Shown: positions 5,195 to 5,311 of the stretch, in pieces
Position numbering within the stretch: the first letter of the stretch is position 1
Layout: each line of letters opens with the position of its first letter
Source of the DNA: Chloroflexota bacterium
Lineage (GTDB): Bacteria; Chloroflexota; Limnocylindria; Limnocylindrales; CSP1-4
DNA: 5,311 nt
Assembly: GCA_021789355.1 (NCBI GenBank)
Contig: JAJYJR010000445.1
Coordinates: 1 to 5,311 of the forward strand
Direction of reading: 5' to 3'
Notes under the pieces: generated by a model
Database searches by the model: none
What the model saw: only the letters and a program-made list of their open reading frames with translations
What the model was told of the DNA's origin: nothing
Made by a program: the position numbers and the translations under genes

Positions 5195-5311
5195 GTGTCG
5201 CGAATCGCTGGTCGCTGGCCGTTTGCGAACGGCCTTGGCGAGGATCTCGTCGGCGGTCTTGACCCAGGCGAAGGGACTCGCGCCGGCGTTCCACTGCTCG
5301 GTGAAGGCATC
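5192..5311 (-). CDS. IS630-family transposase, C-terminal 39 residues (partial, enters from the right edge)
   Basis: The frame from the edge reads DAFTEQWNAGASPFAWVKTA, then DEILAKAVRKRPATSDSRH and a TAG stop. This is the standard tail of IS630-family transposases (a W-N-x-x-x-x-P-F-x-W-x-K-T-A-D-E-I pattern). It belongs after the last catalytic acidic residue, which lies outside the window. The stop uses the TA of the insertion target plus a flanking G. The fragment does not overlap the 256-residue N-terminal piece at the left edge, so identity of the two copies cannot be tested here. Confidence 0.85.
   Translation of the reverse strand, partial: DAFTEQWNAGASPFAWVKTADEILAKAVRKRPATSDSRH
5193..5194. 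other. Probable TA target duplication beside the right IS630
   Basis: TA sits between GACAC of the IS end and GGGGTGAACC of the MFS gene. It forms the first two bases of the transposase TAG stop and, in another frame, part of a CTA codon continuing into the MFS fragment. The partner TA is beyond the right edge. Confidence 0.55.
5195..5204 (+). repeat. Outer end (3'-side terminal inverted repeat) of the right IS630
   Basis: Read inward on the plus strand this is GTGTCGCGAA. It matches the left element's opposite end (GTGTCTCGCG) in GTGTC and GCG. The repeat overlaps the last codons of the transposase. Confidence 0.5.
5195..5311 (-). mobile_element. IS630-family insertion sequence, 3' part, cut by the right window edge
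   Basis: The end at 5195 is placed where the transposase C-terminus meets host MFS coding sequence, next to TA. The element has the same orientation as the left IS630. Its transposase is codirectional with the downstream operon and ends at the boundary with no room for a terminator, so IS transcripts would run into the truncated MFS gene and beyond. Confidence 0.8.

Noticed and set aside
4467..5195. Plus-strand frame of 242 codons opposite the MFS gene
   Set aside because: It is highly charged, has no domain, and is fully antisense to clear transporter sequence.
1..5311. CRISPR array, tRNA, rRNA or riboswitch
   Set aside because: No regularly spaced repeats, cloverleaf-like segments or recognisable aptamer cores were seen on either strand.

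Overview
The window is GC-rich (third codon positions mostly G or C) and every gene I can support is on the minus strand, so biology runs from the right edge to the left. Gene content and codon use suggest a high-GC bacterium such as an actinomycete or a member of Chloroflexota. I cannot fix the phylum from the sequence.

Layout in transcription order. (1) At 5192-5311 lie the last 39 codons of an IS630-family transposase and the 3' end of its element. (2) At 4269-5194 is a major facilitator superfamily (MFS) transporter whose first third is missing, cut exactly at the IS end. (3) At 3956-4219 is a small, extremely methionine-rich protein with 15 Met in its first 50 residues. (4) At 3125-3852 is a membrane-anchored SHOCT plus cupredoxin protein, split by an apparent one-base frameshift between its first copper ligand and the other three. 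(5) At 2814-3083 is a carboxymuconolactone decarboxylase/AhpD-like protein. (6) At 2090-2737 is an FmdE-family protein with a C-terminal zinc ribbon. (7) At 1216-2049 is a PIG-L/LmbE-type zinc deacetylase. (8) A stretch of about 400 bp, 819-1215, has no recognisable gene. (9) At 1-816 is the 5' part of an IS630-family element in the same orientation, whose transposase runs off the left edge.

Genes 2-7 are co-directional with gaps of about 40-105 bp, so they could be one operon. The cupredoxin and the Met-rich protein suggest a copper or redox theme. The CxxC protein, FmdE and the PIG-L hydrolase are more loosely connected, and I cannot name an established pathway that uses all of them. The operon's own promoter and the start of the MFS gene are lost. 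Readthrough from the right IS is the most obvious remaining source of transcription.

The strongest observations are two same-orientation IS630 ends bracketing the cluster, a transposase stop codon completed by the target site, the truncated MFS gene, the frameshifted blue-copper protein, and the Met-rich small protein. I do not see a clearly new defence or mobile system. The Met-rich/SHOCT-cupredoxin/CMD/FmdE/PIG-L cluster is the part most worth a neighbourhood comparison.
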